Positions 9,077-17,854 of a stretch of DNA of 50,343 nucleotides are shown here, piece by piece. How positions within the stretch are numbered: the stretch's first letter is position 1; every line of letters starts with the position of its first letter. The notes beneath the pieces are model-generated. The model ran no database searches. It had not been told where the DNA came from and worked only from the letters and a program-made list of their open reading frames with translations. The position numbers and the translations under genes were made by a program. This stretch comes from CAZFBA01 sp964517135 (GTDB lineage: Bacteria; Cyanobacteriota; Vampirovibrionia; JBFMGH01). Where the stretch lies: contig CAZFBA010000028.1 in the NCBI GenBank assembly GCA_964517135.1, forward strand, positions 1-50,343, read 5' to 3'.

Positions 9077-9406
9077 TTAAGCGAATGTTTTGAATGACAT
9101 ATCGATGTTCTTGTCGATAACTTTTTGAACTGCTGATATTTCGGTTTGAAGAGCTTGTTGCTGAGTGTCAACCCTTCTTAACTGAAGTTCAAGAGCTTTG
9201 TCAATCTGCTGAAGAGCTTCTACTCTGGTTTGAAGAGTTGCTGCGTCCTGTGAATCGGGGTCTAAATTTGTTTGAGCGTTGAAAAGCATTCCGACTGCGT
9301 TGGCTATTTTGAGCCTTTCCTGGTTAATTCTTTGTCCTTGCATTTCAACATCGGACTTTCTGGCTGTTAAAACTAAGAATCTTGCTTGTGATGCTGCTAA
9401 ACCCAT
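9077..9406 (-). CDS. Small coiled-coil protein of the MGLAASQARFL family
   Basis: This 109-aa protein begins MGLAASQARFLVLTARKSDV. It has MQGQRINQERLKIANAVGML next and a C-terminal coiled coil (about 55-100, VEALQQIDKALELQLRRVD). I recall near-identical N-termini in many small proteins of Vampirovibrionia/Gastranaerophilales genomes, where the role is unknown. This is one of the better taxonomic clues in the window, but it rests on memory. The ribosome-binding site is excellent (AAAGGAG, 6 bp before ATG), and a terminator follows, so it is probably a well-expressed monocistronic gene. The upstream 11-bp direct repeats may control it. Confidence 0.8.
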   Translation of the reverse strand: MGLAASQARFLVLTARKSDVEMQGQRINQERLKIANAVGMLFNAQTNLDPDSQDAATLQTRVEALQQIDKALELQLRRVDTQQQALQTEISAVQKVIDKNIDMSFKTFA

Positions 9407-10091
9407 ATTGTACTCCTTTTTATCTCTAGTGACTCAAATTATTTTCGTATATCCTGCGTATATCTCTTGTATATATAAAAACAAGTTTTCTTTCCGAATT
9501 GCCTGAAATGCTTTAAATATGAATAAATATTAAGACATCCGTTTTTGACTTTGATAAAAACCTTTTTGGGGCTAACCTCTCTAGAATCATGCTTTCAGCA
9601 ATACATTTAAAGATATTACCCTGGAATACTGCTGGCATTAGTTAATACTAAAGATTTATAATATAAAAAATTTAAAATATTATCGTTATAGCAGATTCCT
9701 TAAAAACCTCACTAGAAGGCTATTTGAGTGTCATATATACTAAAGATATATTTTTGTATGATTCTTTCTATTCTTAAAATATCCTCTTCTCCAGAAAGGC
9801 TATTTTGTTCGAAAATTACCCTCAACACAACGCATTTGCCCTGTCATAATAGACTTTCACCAAAAAATTCTATATACATGTATATTATTATAATCTTCAA
9901 AAATTAGCTTCTTTGTGTTATATTTCAAATCAAATGGGGGAAATTGTAAGTAAGGAAATTTATAGGGGAATTAGATTTCTCAAGCTTAATTAGTTGTATG
10001 ACAACTTATTTACGTTTATAAGCTGTAAAGTATAGCTTTATTGTGTGATTTTATACCTGTGGGGGGTATCTTGATTATTTGGGGGACGGGG
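9407..10091. other. Long divergent intergenic region
   Basis: This 685-bp region lies between the small coiled-coil gene and the first HEAT-subtilisin gene. It holds the 11-bp direct repeats described separately and a 14-bp palindrome ATATACATGTATAT at 9872-9885. Short ORFs here lack ribosome-binding sites. I see no RNA gene. Confidence 0.4.
9446..9478. repeat. Three 11-bp direct repeats, operator-like
   Basis: CGTATATCCTG, CGTATATCTCT and TGTATATATAA are consecutive with an exact 11-bp period. They start 40 bp upstream of the small coiled-coil gene at 9406. The spacing of one DNA turn suggests cooperative binding on one face of the helix. Confidence 0.5.
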
Positions 10092-12878
10092 ATGTTCGGT
10101 ATATCAAGTATAAAAAATCTTGAACAGAATCAATATCAAAAACAGAGAAATACCTTTGTTAACAAATCTTTTGCTGGTTTTAAAGGTGACAAACTTTCAC
10201 TTAATCAACCACGAGTGGATAGTTTTAATTTCAATCCATCAGACCCAAAGCGCTCTGACGAGATCAACAAACCGTTAAGCAGCCTGTCTGATAATCTTAA
10301 CGGTATATTGAAAAACCTTAAAGATTCAACTTTTGGACTTCTTTCAGAGCCATCAAACTTGAAGCCAGCATACACAAAAGACTATTATGAGTTGAAAGAC
10401 AACCTCATTAAATCTCTTTCCACTGTTGACAAAGAAGAACTGGTTGTAAATATAGCATTGCTCGGCAAACTCAATGCTAAAGATGCTATTCAACCTCTCA
10501 TAGAAATGCTTGAAAAGAATTCTACTGAGCCGAAAGTAGCTATAGAAATCGTTAATGCCCTGGCAGAAATTCAGGATCCCAAAACAGTCCAACCTATTAT
10601 TGATGTTTTAACCAATAAAAGCAGAGACAACCATCTGAGAACTGTCTGTGCAATTACACTGGGCAATATGAAAAATAGAAAGGCCTCAAAACCTTTATTT
10701 GAAATATTAAGAAACCAGTCGGATGATGCACTTGTTAGATCTTATGCAGCTCTTGCTTTAACATCATTTCCGACAATAAGAAATAAAGAGCAACTGGTTA
10801 GATCACTGGATGATGCATCAGAACTGGTAAGAGCCAATTCAGCACTGGCACTGGGCGCAATCAACCACCAGGAAGCCATACCAGACTTGATACGTCTTCT
10901 TAAAGATAATGATACTCAGGTAAAAGCCAATTCAGCACTGGCACTCGGAAACCTCAAAGCTGGTGAAAGCCTCAATGACCTGATCAATGCTCTTGAAGAT
11001 ACGAATTCTTCTGTCATTATATCTATCGCAAGGGCTATAGCTAATATTGATCGTAAAAAAGCCGCAGAAAAACTTATCAGAGTAGTTGATAATACTACAA
11101 ACCCGATAATATTAAGAAGGAATGCTGCTGCCTGTCTGCAGATGCTCAAGGATCCGAAAGCGGTAAATGTTCTAAACGCCATTCTTGAAGATAAAAACGA
11201 AGATCTTATCCTCAGAAATTATTCTCTGGCTGCCCTGATCAATATGAATTCTGCTTCAACCGCTCCAGCCTTGAGATCTATTCTAACAGATCAAACAGAA
11301 AACTTCAAACTGAGAATTAACGCTGCCGCAGGCCTTGGTATGCTGGCAGACCAGAATAGCATTCAAGACCTGCTCTCTACAGCCCTGAAAGCAGAAGTTG
11401 CAGAACTCAAAAACAATTGCATCAATGCAGTAAGAAATATTGTTGCTATATCTAAAGGAAATGTTCAGGTTAGTTCAACACAGCTACTGCCATTTTTAAA
11501 AGATGATAATGAAAGAATAAGAGCCCTGACAGCAGATACTCTTGGTATGCTGGGCAAAAAAGAAGCTGTTGATGATCTGCTTTCTCTTGCTGTAAATACT
11601 AAAGAAGAAGGCATAGTAAGAGCTTATGCTATATCTGCACTCGGCAATATCAGAGATGAAAGCGCAAAACAGCCTCTGATGAATATACTGAAAAACGACA
11701 AAGATCACCTGATATGTTCCCGTGCTGCAGCTTCCCTGTATGCCATGGGCGCTAAAAAAGACCTCTTTAATATAGTAAATTCTCAAACTGAAAGCTATCA
11801 GGTCAAAAACCATGCGGCCGGAGTCTTAATCGGTATGGGCGAAAAGGATGCAGTACTTGAAAACTTCCTGAAACCAGGGCTAAACGTCACCAAACTGCAC
11901 AAATTAGATATAAAAGGACAGGGCATTGAGGTCGCTGTAATAGACGAAGAACTGGATCCCAACCACCCTGAGTTTGATGATAGAGTTATTATAGAACCTC
12001 TCAAACATCATGGCACACTGGTAGCAGGCAATCTGGGAGGCAATATATCCGGTGTTGCACCTAAAGCTATTATTCACGGCTACAACGCCTTCAGCCTGAA
12101 AAATGATAACGGCATTAACATAGCTCTGGAAAAAATCATCAAGCAGAAAATAAGCGGTGAAAACGATATTAAAGTCGTTAATGCCTCACTGGGCTTTAAT
12201 TCTAAGCTAATTTCTAATACACAGGTACAACAAATAATAGAAACATTTGATAAATTTGCTTATATGGCAAACAAACTGGGTATAACAGTAGTTGTATCAG
12301 CCGGAAATGACGGTAGAGACCTGCCAATACCCGGGCTGGGTACCATAAATCTGCTCTGCCTCTCTGATCATATTATATCAGTAGGCGCAACAATGAATAA
12401 CGGTACACCAGATGATCCTGATGATGATGGTAGAGCTGAATTTTCAAGCTACCCGGGCAAAGATTTACCCAGACAGCTTGATGTAATGGCTCCTGGTTTT
12501 GAAGTAACACTGCCTTATGCTGGTGGCAGCTACAAAACAGTTGATGGAACATCCTTCTCATCTCCGTTTGTAGCCGGCCTTGTATCACTGATGTATCAGG
12601 TTAACCCTGAAATAAAACCTCAACAGGTAAAAAATATTCTAAAATCTACTGCTACCAGACTCAAAAACGTACCTGATAATATGCAGGGCTCAGGTCAGGT
12701 TAACCCACTTATGGCTGTTGTTAAAGCACTTGCGCTTACAGATGAAGCAAGAGCTGCTGATCTTGCCTGCAAACTTGGAATAGAAGATAAGTATGACATT
12801 CAGGGCAAAAATGTTCCGCTAACATTATTTGATGCTAAAGAAGCTAAATCAGGGGGTATGCTATGTTTAACAGCGTAA
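10092..12878 (+). CDS. HEAT-repeat/subtilisin (S8) fusion protease, paralogue 1
   Basis: This 928-aa protein joins a long HEAT/PBS-lyase-like array (about 85-600, repeats of the type DxxxLVRANSALALGAI) to a C-terminal S8 serine protease. The whole triad is present: Asp618 (VAVIDEELD), His640 (HHGTLVAGN) and Ser821 (DGTSFSSPFVAG), with oxyanion Asn739 (SAGNDG). There is no signal peptide. SFAG lies near the N-terminus. The frame extends upstream to 10041, but ATG 10092 follows a GGGGACGGGG Shine-Dalgarno-like stretch and matches the MFN-type start of the paralogue at 20336-23017. HEAT arrays bind proteins, so they probably present substrate or hold the protease inactive. The next gene overlaps it. 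Confidence 0.9.
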   Translation: MFGISSIKNLEQNQYQKQRNTFVNKSFAGFKGDKLSLNQPRVDSFNFNPSDPKRSDEINKPLSSLSDNLNGILKNLKDSTFGLLSEPSNLKPAYTKDYYELKDNLIKSLSTVDKEELVVNIALLGKLNAKDAIQPLIEMLEKNSTEPKVAIEIVNALAEIQDPKTVQPIIDVLTNKSRDNHLRTVCAITLGNMKNRKASKPLFEILRNQSDDALVRSYAALALTSFPTIRNKEQLVRSLDDASELVRANSALALGAINHQEAIPDLIRLLKDNDTQVKANSALALGNLKAGESLNDLINALEDTNSSVIISIARAIANIDRKKAAEKLIRVVDNTTNPIILRRNAAACLQMLKDPKAVNVLNAILEDKNEDLILRNYSLAALINMNSASTAPALRSILTDQTENFKLRINAAAGLGMLADQNSIQDLLSTALKAEVAELKNNCINAVRNIVAISKGNVQVSSTQLLPFLKDDNERIRALTADTLGMLGKKEAVDDLLSLAVNTKEEGIVRAYAISALGNIRDESAKQPLMNILKNDKDHLICSRAAASLYAMGAKKDLFNIVNSQTESYQVKNHAAGVLIGMGEKDAVLENFLKPGLNVTKLHKLDIKGQGIEVAVIDEELDPNHPEFDDRVIIEPLKHHGTLVAGNLGGNISGVAPKAIIHGYNAFSLKNDNGINIALEKIIKQKISGENDIKVVNASLGFNSKLISNTQVQQIIETFDKFAYMANKLGITVVVSAGNDGRDLPIPGLGTINLLCLSDHIISVGATMNNGTPDDPDDDGRAEFSSYPGKDLPRQLDVMAPGFEVTLPYAGGSYKTVDGTSFSSPFVAGLVSLMYQVNPEIKPQQVKNILKSTATRLKNVPDNMQGSGQVNPLMAVVKALALTDEARAADLACKLGIEDKYDIQGKNVPLTLFDAKEAKSGGMLCLTA

Positions 12879-13072
12879 ATCTCTTAACAGGACCAGAAAT
12901 ATATACTCGTAATGACATCAAAACAGTTGATGTAAACCAGAGAGGATTCACCCTTAAGGTTCCTCAACTGATGGCAGATATAATGGTCGTCAATCAAAAC
13001 CAGAAATACATAAATGATGTGATGATGCCACTCGACAAAGTTGTGGGATCAAAGCTATCCTTACTTGCATAA
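12863..13072 (+). CDS. Small protein coupled to the HEAT-subtilisin
   Basis: This 69-aa protein overlaps the protease gene by 16 bp, with AGGGGG upstream of its ATG, so it is translationally coupled. It starts MFNSVN, like the MFNTVN start of the second HEAT-subtilisin. It has no signal peptide or membrane helix. The coupling suggests a partner such as an inhibitor, chaperone or substrate of the protease. This is inference; no family is recognised. A strong terminator follows 20 bp downstream. Confidence 0.7.
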   Translation: MFNSVNLLTGPEIYTRNDIKTVDVNQRGFTLKVPQLMADIMVVNQNQKYINDVMMPLDKVVGSKLSLLA

Positions 13073-13091
13073 TAAATGCACTTATATTGTT

Positions 13092-13135
13092 GCCTGGAAG
13101 CCCCCTGATTGTTTAATCAATTCCAGGCTTTTTTT
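13092..13135 (+). terminator. Intrinsic terminator of the HEAT-subtilisin operon
   Basis: GCCTGGAA (13092-13099) pairs with TTCCAGGC (13121-13128), with an inner TGATT/AATCA stem, followed by seven T. Confidence 0.9.
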
Positions 13136-13262
13136 GTGCCAGCCAGCATTTTTTTTTAACCCCCGACACTAATTTCTTGAATCTGTGAAATTTTAAATTA
13201 TCCAGAGATCTCAAATATACTGATCCTTGAAAGTAATGTATAGATTTCAGATTATAGAGGCC

Positions 13263-13297
13263 GGGTGTTTTTGCACGCACAGCGGGCAAAAACACCC
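13263..13297. repeat. 12-bp inverted repeat (hairpin)
   Basis: GGGTGTTTTTGC (13263-13274) is perfectly complementary to GCAAAAACACCC (13286-13297), with an 11-nt loop. There is no T-run on either side, so it is not an ordinary terminator. Confidence 0.7.
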
Positions 13298-13430
13298 TAC
13301 TGAATTCCATCAGCATATATTAATTATTTACGTGGAATGGTATAAGTATAAAGTAAAAAGAAATCTATGAATCAAGATGGCCTGAGACTACGAAAGATTA
13401 TATTATAGTGGCTAATATTAAGCAAAACTA

Positions 13431-13455
13431 CCGGAGTGCACTTAGTGCACTCCGG
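13431..13455. repeat. 25-bp palindromic repeat element, copy 1
   Basis: CCGGAGTGCA, CTTA and GTGCACTCCGG form an almost perfect palindrome, preceded by GGCTAAT and followed by AGAGTCTTTT. The same arrangement occurs at 19282-19306 and 19568-19592. This copy ends 16 bp before the ParB-like relic. Confidence 0.8.
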
Positions 13456-13471
13456 AGAGTCTTTTATCTAA

Positions 13472-13738
13472 GAAACAACAAGGAATACAGGGAAATCAAA
13501 AAGAACTATATATGATTATATCAAGATAGCCACCGGTCTTTCTCAGGAAATCAGAGACCTCATCAGAGGTACAGCTCTTGAAGATAGATATAATGACCTC
13601 CTCTCCCTGAGTCGCATCAACCCTGCCAGAGCTGCAAATCAGGTACGGCGAGCTGAAAGTGGTATACAACAAGCTCAAAGGACAGCTGGCTTGAGTGGTC
13701 AGCAATCAAGGGTATTAAACACATTTAAAAGCAGTTAA
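13472..13738 (+). pseudogene. ParB-like DNA-binding domain relic
   Basis: Frame 2 is open from 13472 to the TAA at 13736-13738 but has no start codon of its own. The translation includes GKSKRTIYDYIKIATGLSQ, then EIRDLIRGTALEDRYNDLLS and LSRINPARAANQVRRAESG. This strongly resembles the helix-turn-helix and following helices of ParB/Spo0J/KorB-type proteins, where IxGTPLEDxxxxLLxLSR patterns recur. The N-terminal ParB nuclease/CTPase-like domain is missing and the upstream DNA is replaced by a palindromic repeat. The fragment is more GC-rich than its surroundings. It looks like the remains of a partition or phage/plasmid gene. Confidence 0.6.
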
Positions 13739-13741
13739 CAC

Positions 13742-13793
13742 TAAAGCGAATAGGAGCTTTTCATGTTTTTGGGCAGCCCCTTAATTCGCTTTA
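13742..13793. repeat. 10-bp inverted repeat after the ParB-like relic
   Basis: TAAAGCGAAT (13742-13751) pairs with ATTCGCTTTA (13784-13793). The enclosed 32 nt includes GGGCAGCCCC. It starts 4 bp after the relic stop codon and has no T-run. Confidence 0.6.
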
Positions 13794-14095
13794 TACTAAA
13801 CAACGTAAAACGCCCGCCCTATATTTTCTGAAATCTGATTACTTATGGCTTTGATTATAGAGAGAGTTTTAAATTTTTGAGACTGAAAGAAATAAGTGAA
13901 GGGTAAATTTTTTTTACAAAACCTGAAACAGTTATACTGAGAGGCTTTTAAAAGAAATTTAAATTTTAAAAAAGACTACCTGCATTAAAAAAAACGCTCT
14001 GATACAAACGCCAGAACTCCATAATAACAGGAGATATAGCCTGACAAATAAAGACAGGGCTATCCTTCACAGTAAAAATCTCTAAACGATCTATG
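13794..14095. other. Non-coding stretch upstream of tRNA-Pro
   Basis: This stretch is AT-rich with several poly-A and poly-T tracts. I see no gene or clear structure. Confidence 0.4.
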
Positions 14096-14123
14096 TTGAG
14101 AATCAAAAATTATAAATTATAAT
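14096..14123 (+). promoter_or_regulatory. Promoter of the tRNA-Pro gene
   Basis: TTGAGA (14096-14101), 16-bp spacer, TATAAT (14118-14123). The tRNA starts 24 bp downstream. Confidence 0.65.
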
Positions 14124-14146
14124 ATAGAAAGATAAAATTTTAATCA

Positions 14147-14220
14147 CGGGCCGTGGCGCAGCTTGGTAGCGCACTACTTTGGGGTAGTAGGGGTCGCTGG
14201 TTCAAATCCAGTCGGTCCGA
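14147..14220 (+). tRNA. tRNA-Pro (GGG anticodon)
   Basis: The cloverleaf is complete. The acceptor CGGGCCG pairs with CGGTCCG (one G-U pair). The D arm is GCGC/GCGC with AGCTTGGTA in the loop. The anticodon stem is CTACT/AGTAG with loop TTGGGGT, giving anticodon GGG with U33 and G37. The T arm has the loop TTCAAAT closed by CTGG/CCAG. The discriminator is A14220. CCA is not encoded. A G-starting anticodon should read CCC and CCU. Confidence 0.97.
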
Positions 14221-14227
14221 AAAAGAT

Positions 14228-14255
14228 CTATCGGCATTAGCTGATAGGTTTTTTT
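14228..14255 (+). terminator. Intrinsic terminator of tRNA-Pro
   Basis: CTATCGGC (14228-14235), loop ATTA, GCTGATAG (14240-14247), then G and seven T. It touches the stop codon of the convergent gene. Confidence 0.85.
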
Positions 14256-15453
14256 ACTGGTTCTTTTCAGTAATGATCTGATCTATTGATGTTGGAGTCT
14301 GATAAATTCTCAACAGGGTATTCACATCTCTAGCTGAAATGCCCCTTCTTTTGGATTCAATAGTAATTGGCTGATAAATCCAGTTTTCTTTTACCTTTAC
14401 ATTGATGTCTTTAGCCCCCTGCGGGCCAGTAGGGTACATCAAATCAGCAGGATTGTCACTGTGTCCCCAGATACCCAGCGCATGGCCTAGTTGATGCATA
14501 ATATACTGGGATAAATTTGACTTATCACGCAAGGTTCTAAGGTTGCCCATATTGATGAGCACTTTAACTTCTTTCTTTCCATCAATGCTGGTAACTATAG
14601 GTACTGTAATATAGTCTCCTGAAGAACTCCAGTCGATAAGAATATTGGCAGTCTTGAAATTATCTGTCTGATAAATAGGAACTTTCTTTTGCCAGGCCTC
14701 TATAGCCAGCACAGAATTATTAATTTCATCTTCATTATTAGAATGAATAAAAACCGTAACAGGAAAATCCTTCCAGCGCAAAATTTGTCCGGATGAATTT
14801 TTAGTAAGATTACTGTAATAATCACCTGCTTCCTGATTATACTTAATATTAAGCGGAGTATAGACATGCTCATGAGGTGATGCAGGTATAGGCGGACTCT
14901 TAATATCTGGCCTGAAAGAAGCTATGGTTCTGCCATCCTTAGTAATATTAATACCTTTAACAACAATAGGAGTATTATGACTCAGATGATCAAAGCGTTC
15001 CTGAAGAGTGCCCTCTTGCTTTGTGCCAAAAACAGAATATTCCAGACGGCTGATGCGCTCTTCTAAAGGCAGCTGGTTTTTTTCATCTCCAAAAAAGCGT
15101 GTTTCCATAAGTCTTATCAGGGTAATTTCTTTATCTGAAAGAGCCCTGTCAACATCTTCTCTGGTATAAAAGGGTGATGATTGTTTTTGAAAATGGTTAT
15201 AAAGAGTTAGATATCTGTCTTTATATGATTTATGCCTGAGTTTATGCTTGAATACGGTTTTTTCCAGTCTTTCCAGTCGTTCTTTAAGCATATTACGATT
15301 GTAATCATGCCCGTAATAATAAATCTCCATGCGTGCAAGGTTTGCGTTTATTTCTTTGCTGGTTAAGTCCTTTATGATATGAGCGTTGCTTGACCGGGCA
15401 AAAGCAGGTAAAACTACTATACTTAAAAGCAAAACAATAGCTGCTATTAACAA
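14254..15453 (-). CDS. Exported metzincin-like (M10 matrixin type) protein with altered active site
   Basis: This 399-aa protein has an N-terminal signal or anchor (LIAAIVLLLSIVVLPAFA). Two copies of a repeat ending RLERLEKTVF and RISRLEYSVFG (about 30-75 and 107-150) come next, a repeat I associate with Melainabacteria. A C-terminal metzincin domain follows. Its zinc motif reads HQLGHALGIWGH (320-331), followed by the Met-turn DLMYP. The three zinc histidines are intact, but the catalytic Glu of HExxH is Gln321 (codon CAA), so hydrolysis should be greatly reduced. The start is uncertain: TTG 15453 with AAGGG upstream is the first standard codon. An ATT at 15504 (after AGAGGAT) would give a longer signal region beginning ISFTGES. 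Confidence 0.8.
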   Translation of the reverse strand: MLIAAIVLLLSIVVLPAFARSSNAHIIKDLTSKEINANLARMEIYYYGHDYNRNMLKERLERLEKTVFKHKLRHKSYKDRYLTLYNHFQKQSSPFYTREDVDRALSDKEITLIRLMETRFFGDEKNQLPLEERISRLEYSVFGTKQEGTLQERFDHLSHNTPIVVKGINITKDGRTIASFRPDIKSPPIPASPHEHVYTPLNIKYNQEAGDYYSNLTKNSSGQILRWKDFPVTVFIHSNNEDEINNSVLAIEAWQKKVPIYQTDNFKTANILIDWSSSGDYITVPIVTSIDGKKEVKVLINMGNLRTLRDKSNLSQYIMHQLGHALGIWGHSDNPADLMYPTGPQGAKDINVKVKENWIYQPITIESKRRGISARDVNTLLRIYQTPTSIDQIITEKNQ

Positions 15454-15728
15454 AATACCCTTATAATAAAGCTTTTTAGATTCTCCAGTGAATGAAATAA
15501 CTCTATCCTCTAAAAAAACACTTACAACGGGGTTAATAAATCAAAATTTCCTACAATAAATTCTACCTTAAACGAAAAAATTATTTCATAATTTTAATAT
15601 TCAGCCTTTAATTTGTGGAGACTGCTATTTTTTTCAGGTAATATCTATTTACCAGATTTTTTTGAAAATTGTAAAATATCAGTCAGATTTGAAAAGAAAC
15701 ATTTAAATGTTGAAAGAAAGGGTTAAGG

Positions 15729-17099
15729 ATGAAGATTCCTCCGGCGGCAAAGGTAGGATTATTAACAATTATAGCTCTTGTGCTTTTAATATTCAGCATA
15801 ATGTGGCTTAAAGGCCGGTCACTGGCAAGCGGTGAAAGATTATCAGTTCAATTTGGCGATGTCGATGGAATGCGGCCGGGGTCTATGGTTCAGATAATGG
15901 GTATCAGAATCGGGCAGGTTGAACAGGTTATACCGGTTGTAACAAATGATAATTCATTTGTGAAAGTTAACTTCATCATTACAAAAGAAGGGGTTGACAT
16001 ACCGAAAGGTTCAGTTATATCAGTACAACAATCAGGTATTATCGGTGAAAAGTTTTTAGAAATTACACCACCACCTCTAAATAAAGTTGAACTGCCTGTC
16101 AGCTCTCAGAAATACGATATTCAGAAAGGTATACCGGTTCTTTTAAGGTATGAAAATAAAAATTATAGAGTTGGGGAAGTTAAAGGCTCTCAAATAATTT
16201 CAAAAGTTGTTGAAGAGTATAAAACCACCAGAAAAGGTATTGAGCTCAACGAAGTAGTTAAAGATTATTATGAGATAAGTTATATCATTGACAGAGCAGG
16301 GTTAGAAATACCAGAGATGTCAAATTTCAGAATGCAAGATGATATGAAGGCCCTGGTCATAGAACCTCCTGCTGAATATATAGTACATATACCTGCTGAC
16401 AAAAAAAAATTTACTACTGAAGACCCTCTCAGAATCAAAAAATTTATGGAATTACAGGTTGAATCTGCGGAAGCCCTTAAAGCTACTAACGATAAGATCA
16501 ATCAGTTACTTCAACCTGAACAGATAGATAACTTAAAAGATACATTGAGAAATACAAAAATACTTACAGCAAGAGCAACAGACATTATGGATCAGGCTAA
16601 TCTCCTTATGATAGATTCCAAGTCAGACCTAAAACGTCTCGTAGACTCATCAGCAAATTTATCAGATAATATGATTACTGTATCAGACAATATCAACGCT
16701 ATTATAGGAGATCCACAACTCAGAAGTGATATAATAGAAACAGTTCACTCTATTAAGCAATCTACTAATGAACTCAGAGACATTATTTCAGATCCTAATC
16801 TTAAAGAAACCATTGCATTAACAAAAGAAACATCAGCTAATGTCTCAGAACTTGTTACTTACCTTAAAGATGCAGCCAGCAATAAAGAGCTAAAAGAAAA
16901 ACTAAGCACAACAATAACCAATCTTAATCAGTCTCTTGACAAATTATCAGAACTATTAGAAAGAACTGACCGTATTACTGCCAATCAAGAAGGTAATATC
17001 AAGCAAATTGTAACTGATTCAGCAGAAATATCTCAGAATATGAAAAAGTTTTCAAAGAAACTTAACAAACGTTTCCTGCTATTCCGTTTGCTGTTCTAA
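15729..17099 (+). CDS. MCE-domain lipid-transport protein (MlaD family)
   Basis: This 456-aa protein has an N-terminal membrane anchor (about 7-27) and then an MCE domain (about 36-115). The MCE region carries DVDGMRPGSMVQIMGIRIGQV and SGIIGEKFLEI. It is extended by an inserted beta-rich segment (about 130-220) and a long helical, coiled-coil tail (about 225-445) with many SANLSDN-type heptads. MCE proteins form periplasmic hexameric channels that carry phospholipids between the two membranes, fed by an MlaE/MlaF ABC complex. The ABC ATPase gene follows 18 bp later, but no MlaE-type permease gene is in this operon. AAGG precedes the ATG. Its presence indicates an outer membrane. Confidence 0.9.
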   Translation: MKIPPAAKVGLLTIIALVLLIFSIMWLKGRSLASGERLSVQFGDVDGMRPGSMVQIMGIRIGQVEQVIPVVTNDNSFVKVNFIITKEGVDIPKGSVISVQQSGIIGEKFLEITPPPLNKVELPVSSQKYDIQKGIPVLLRYENKNYRVGEVKGSQIISKVVEEYKTTRKGIELNEVVKDYYEISYIIDRAGLEIPEMSNFRMQDDMKALVIEPPAEYIVHIPADKKKFTTEDPLRIKKFMELQVESAEALKATNDKINQLLQPEQIDNLKDTLRNTKILTARATDIMDQANLLMIDSKSDLKRLVDSSANLSDNMITVSDNINAIIGDPQLRSDIIETVHSIKQSTNELRDIISDPNLKETIALTKETSANVSELVTYLKDAASNKELKEKLSTTITNLNQSLDKLSELLERTDRITANQEGNIKQIVTDSAEISQNMKKFSKKLNKRFLLFRLLF

Positions 17100-17117
17100 G
17101 TTAGAGAATTATAATCA

Positions 17118-17846
17118 ATGAATATACTGATAAAAGTAGATAATGTAGTTAAAAAGTATGATGATAGAGCTGTTTTGAACGGTATCAGTTTTGATGTATC
17201 TGAAGGTGAGGCTGTAGCAGTAGTTGGTTTTAGTGGCAGTGGTAAAAGTACTATATTAAAAGTTATAAGCGGCCTCGAACCTTACCATGGCGGTAATATA
17301 ATTGTTAATGATCCGAATATATCAATGGTATTTCAGTATTCAGCTTTATTTGACTCACTTTCTATCTATGAAAATGTTGCCTTTGCACTAACAGAGGGGC
17401 CTGGCAAAAAGAAAAAGTATTCTAAAAAGGAGCTTGACACAATAGTACAGGAAAAATTAAGAATGGTAGGCCTTACAGGTGTTGAACACCTGCTGCCGGG
17501 TGCCCTTTCAGGAGGAATGCAGAAAAGGGTTTCTTTTGCCCGAGCTATTGTTAATAGCCCACGAATTATTTTATATGATGAGCCAACATCTGGCCTGGAT
17601 CCTGTAGCATCAACTGTTATAGAAGATTATATAAATCGTCTGAAATCTGAGCTTAATGCAGCAAGCATTGTTGTTACACACCAGTTATCAACTATTTCAA
17701 GAACTTCAGATAAAGTTATTATGCTTTATAATGGCAAAATAGTCTGGTCAGGGTCTCCGCAGGAAATGATGGAAAGCGATGACCCTTACGCAAAACAGTT
17801 TGTAACTGCCGATAGAAACGGCCCGATGAAAACGGTTGCTGGTTAA
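17118..17846 (+). CDS. ABC transporter ATPase, MlaF family
   Basis: This 242-aa ATPase energises lipid transport with the MCE protein just upstream. Walker A is GFSGSGKST (37-45), with a Q-loop (MVFQYSALFDSL). The signature is LSGGMQKRVSFARAI, Walker B is IILYDEPTSGLDP and the switch His is in VTHQLSTISR. The FQYSALFDSLSIYENVAF segment is typical of MlaF rather than other ABC importers. The permease MlaE must be encoded elsewhere. Convergent with the peptidase gene that ends 9 bp away. Confidence 0.93.
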   Translation: MNILIKVDNVVKKYDDRAVLNGISFDVSEGEAVAVVGFSGSGKSTILKVISGLEPYHGGNIIVNDPNISMVFQYSALFDSLSIYENVAFALTEGPGKKKKYSKKELDTIVQEKLRMVGLTGVEHLLPGALSGGMQKRVSFARAIVNSPRIILYDEPTSGLDPVASTVIEDYINRLKSELNAASIVVTHQLSTISRTSDKVIMLYNGKIVWSGSPQEMMESDDPYAKQFVTADRNGPMKTVAG

Positions 17847-17854
17847 AGCTAAAT

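Noticed and set aside
13496..13705. 69-aa minus-strand ORF at 13.5-13.7 kb
   Set aside because: The plus strand in this stretch reads as a ParB-like domain; the minus ORF is its shadow.
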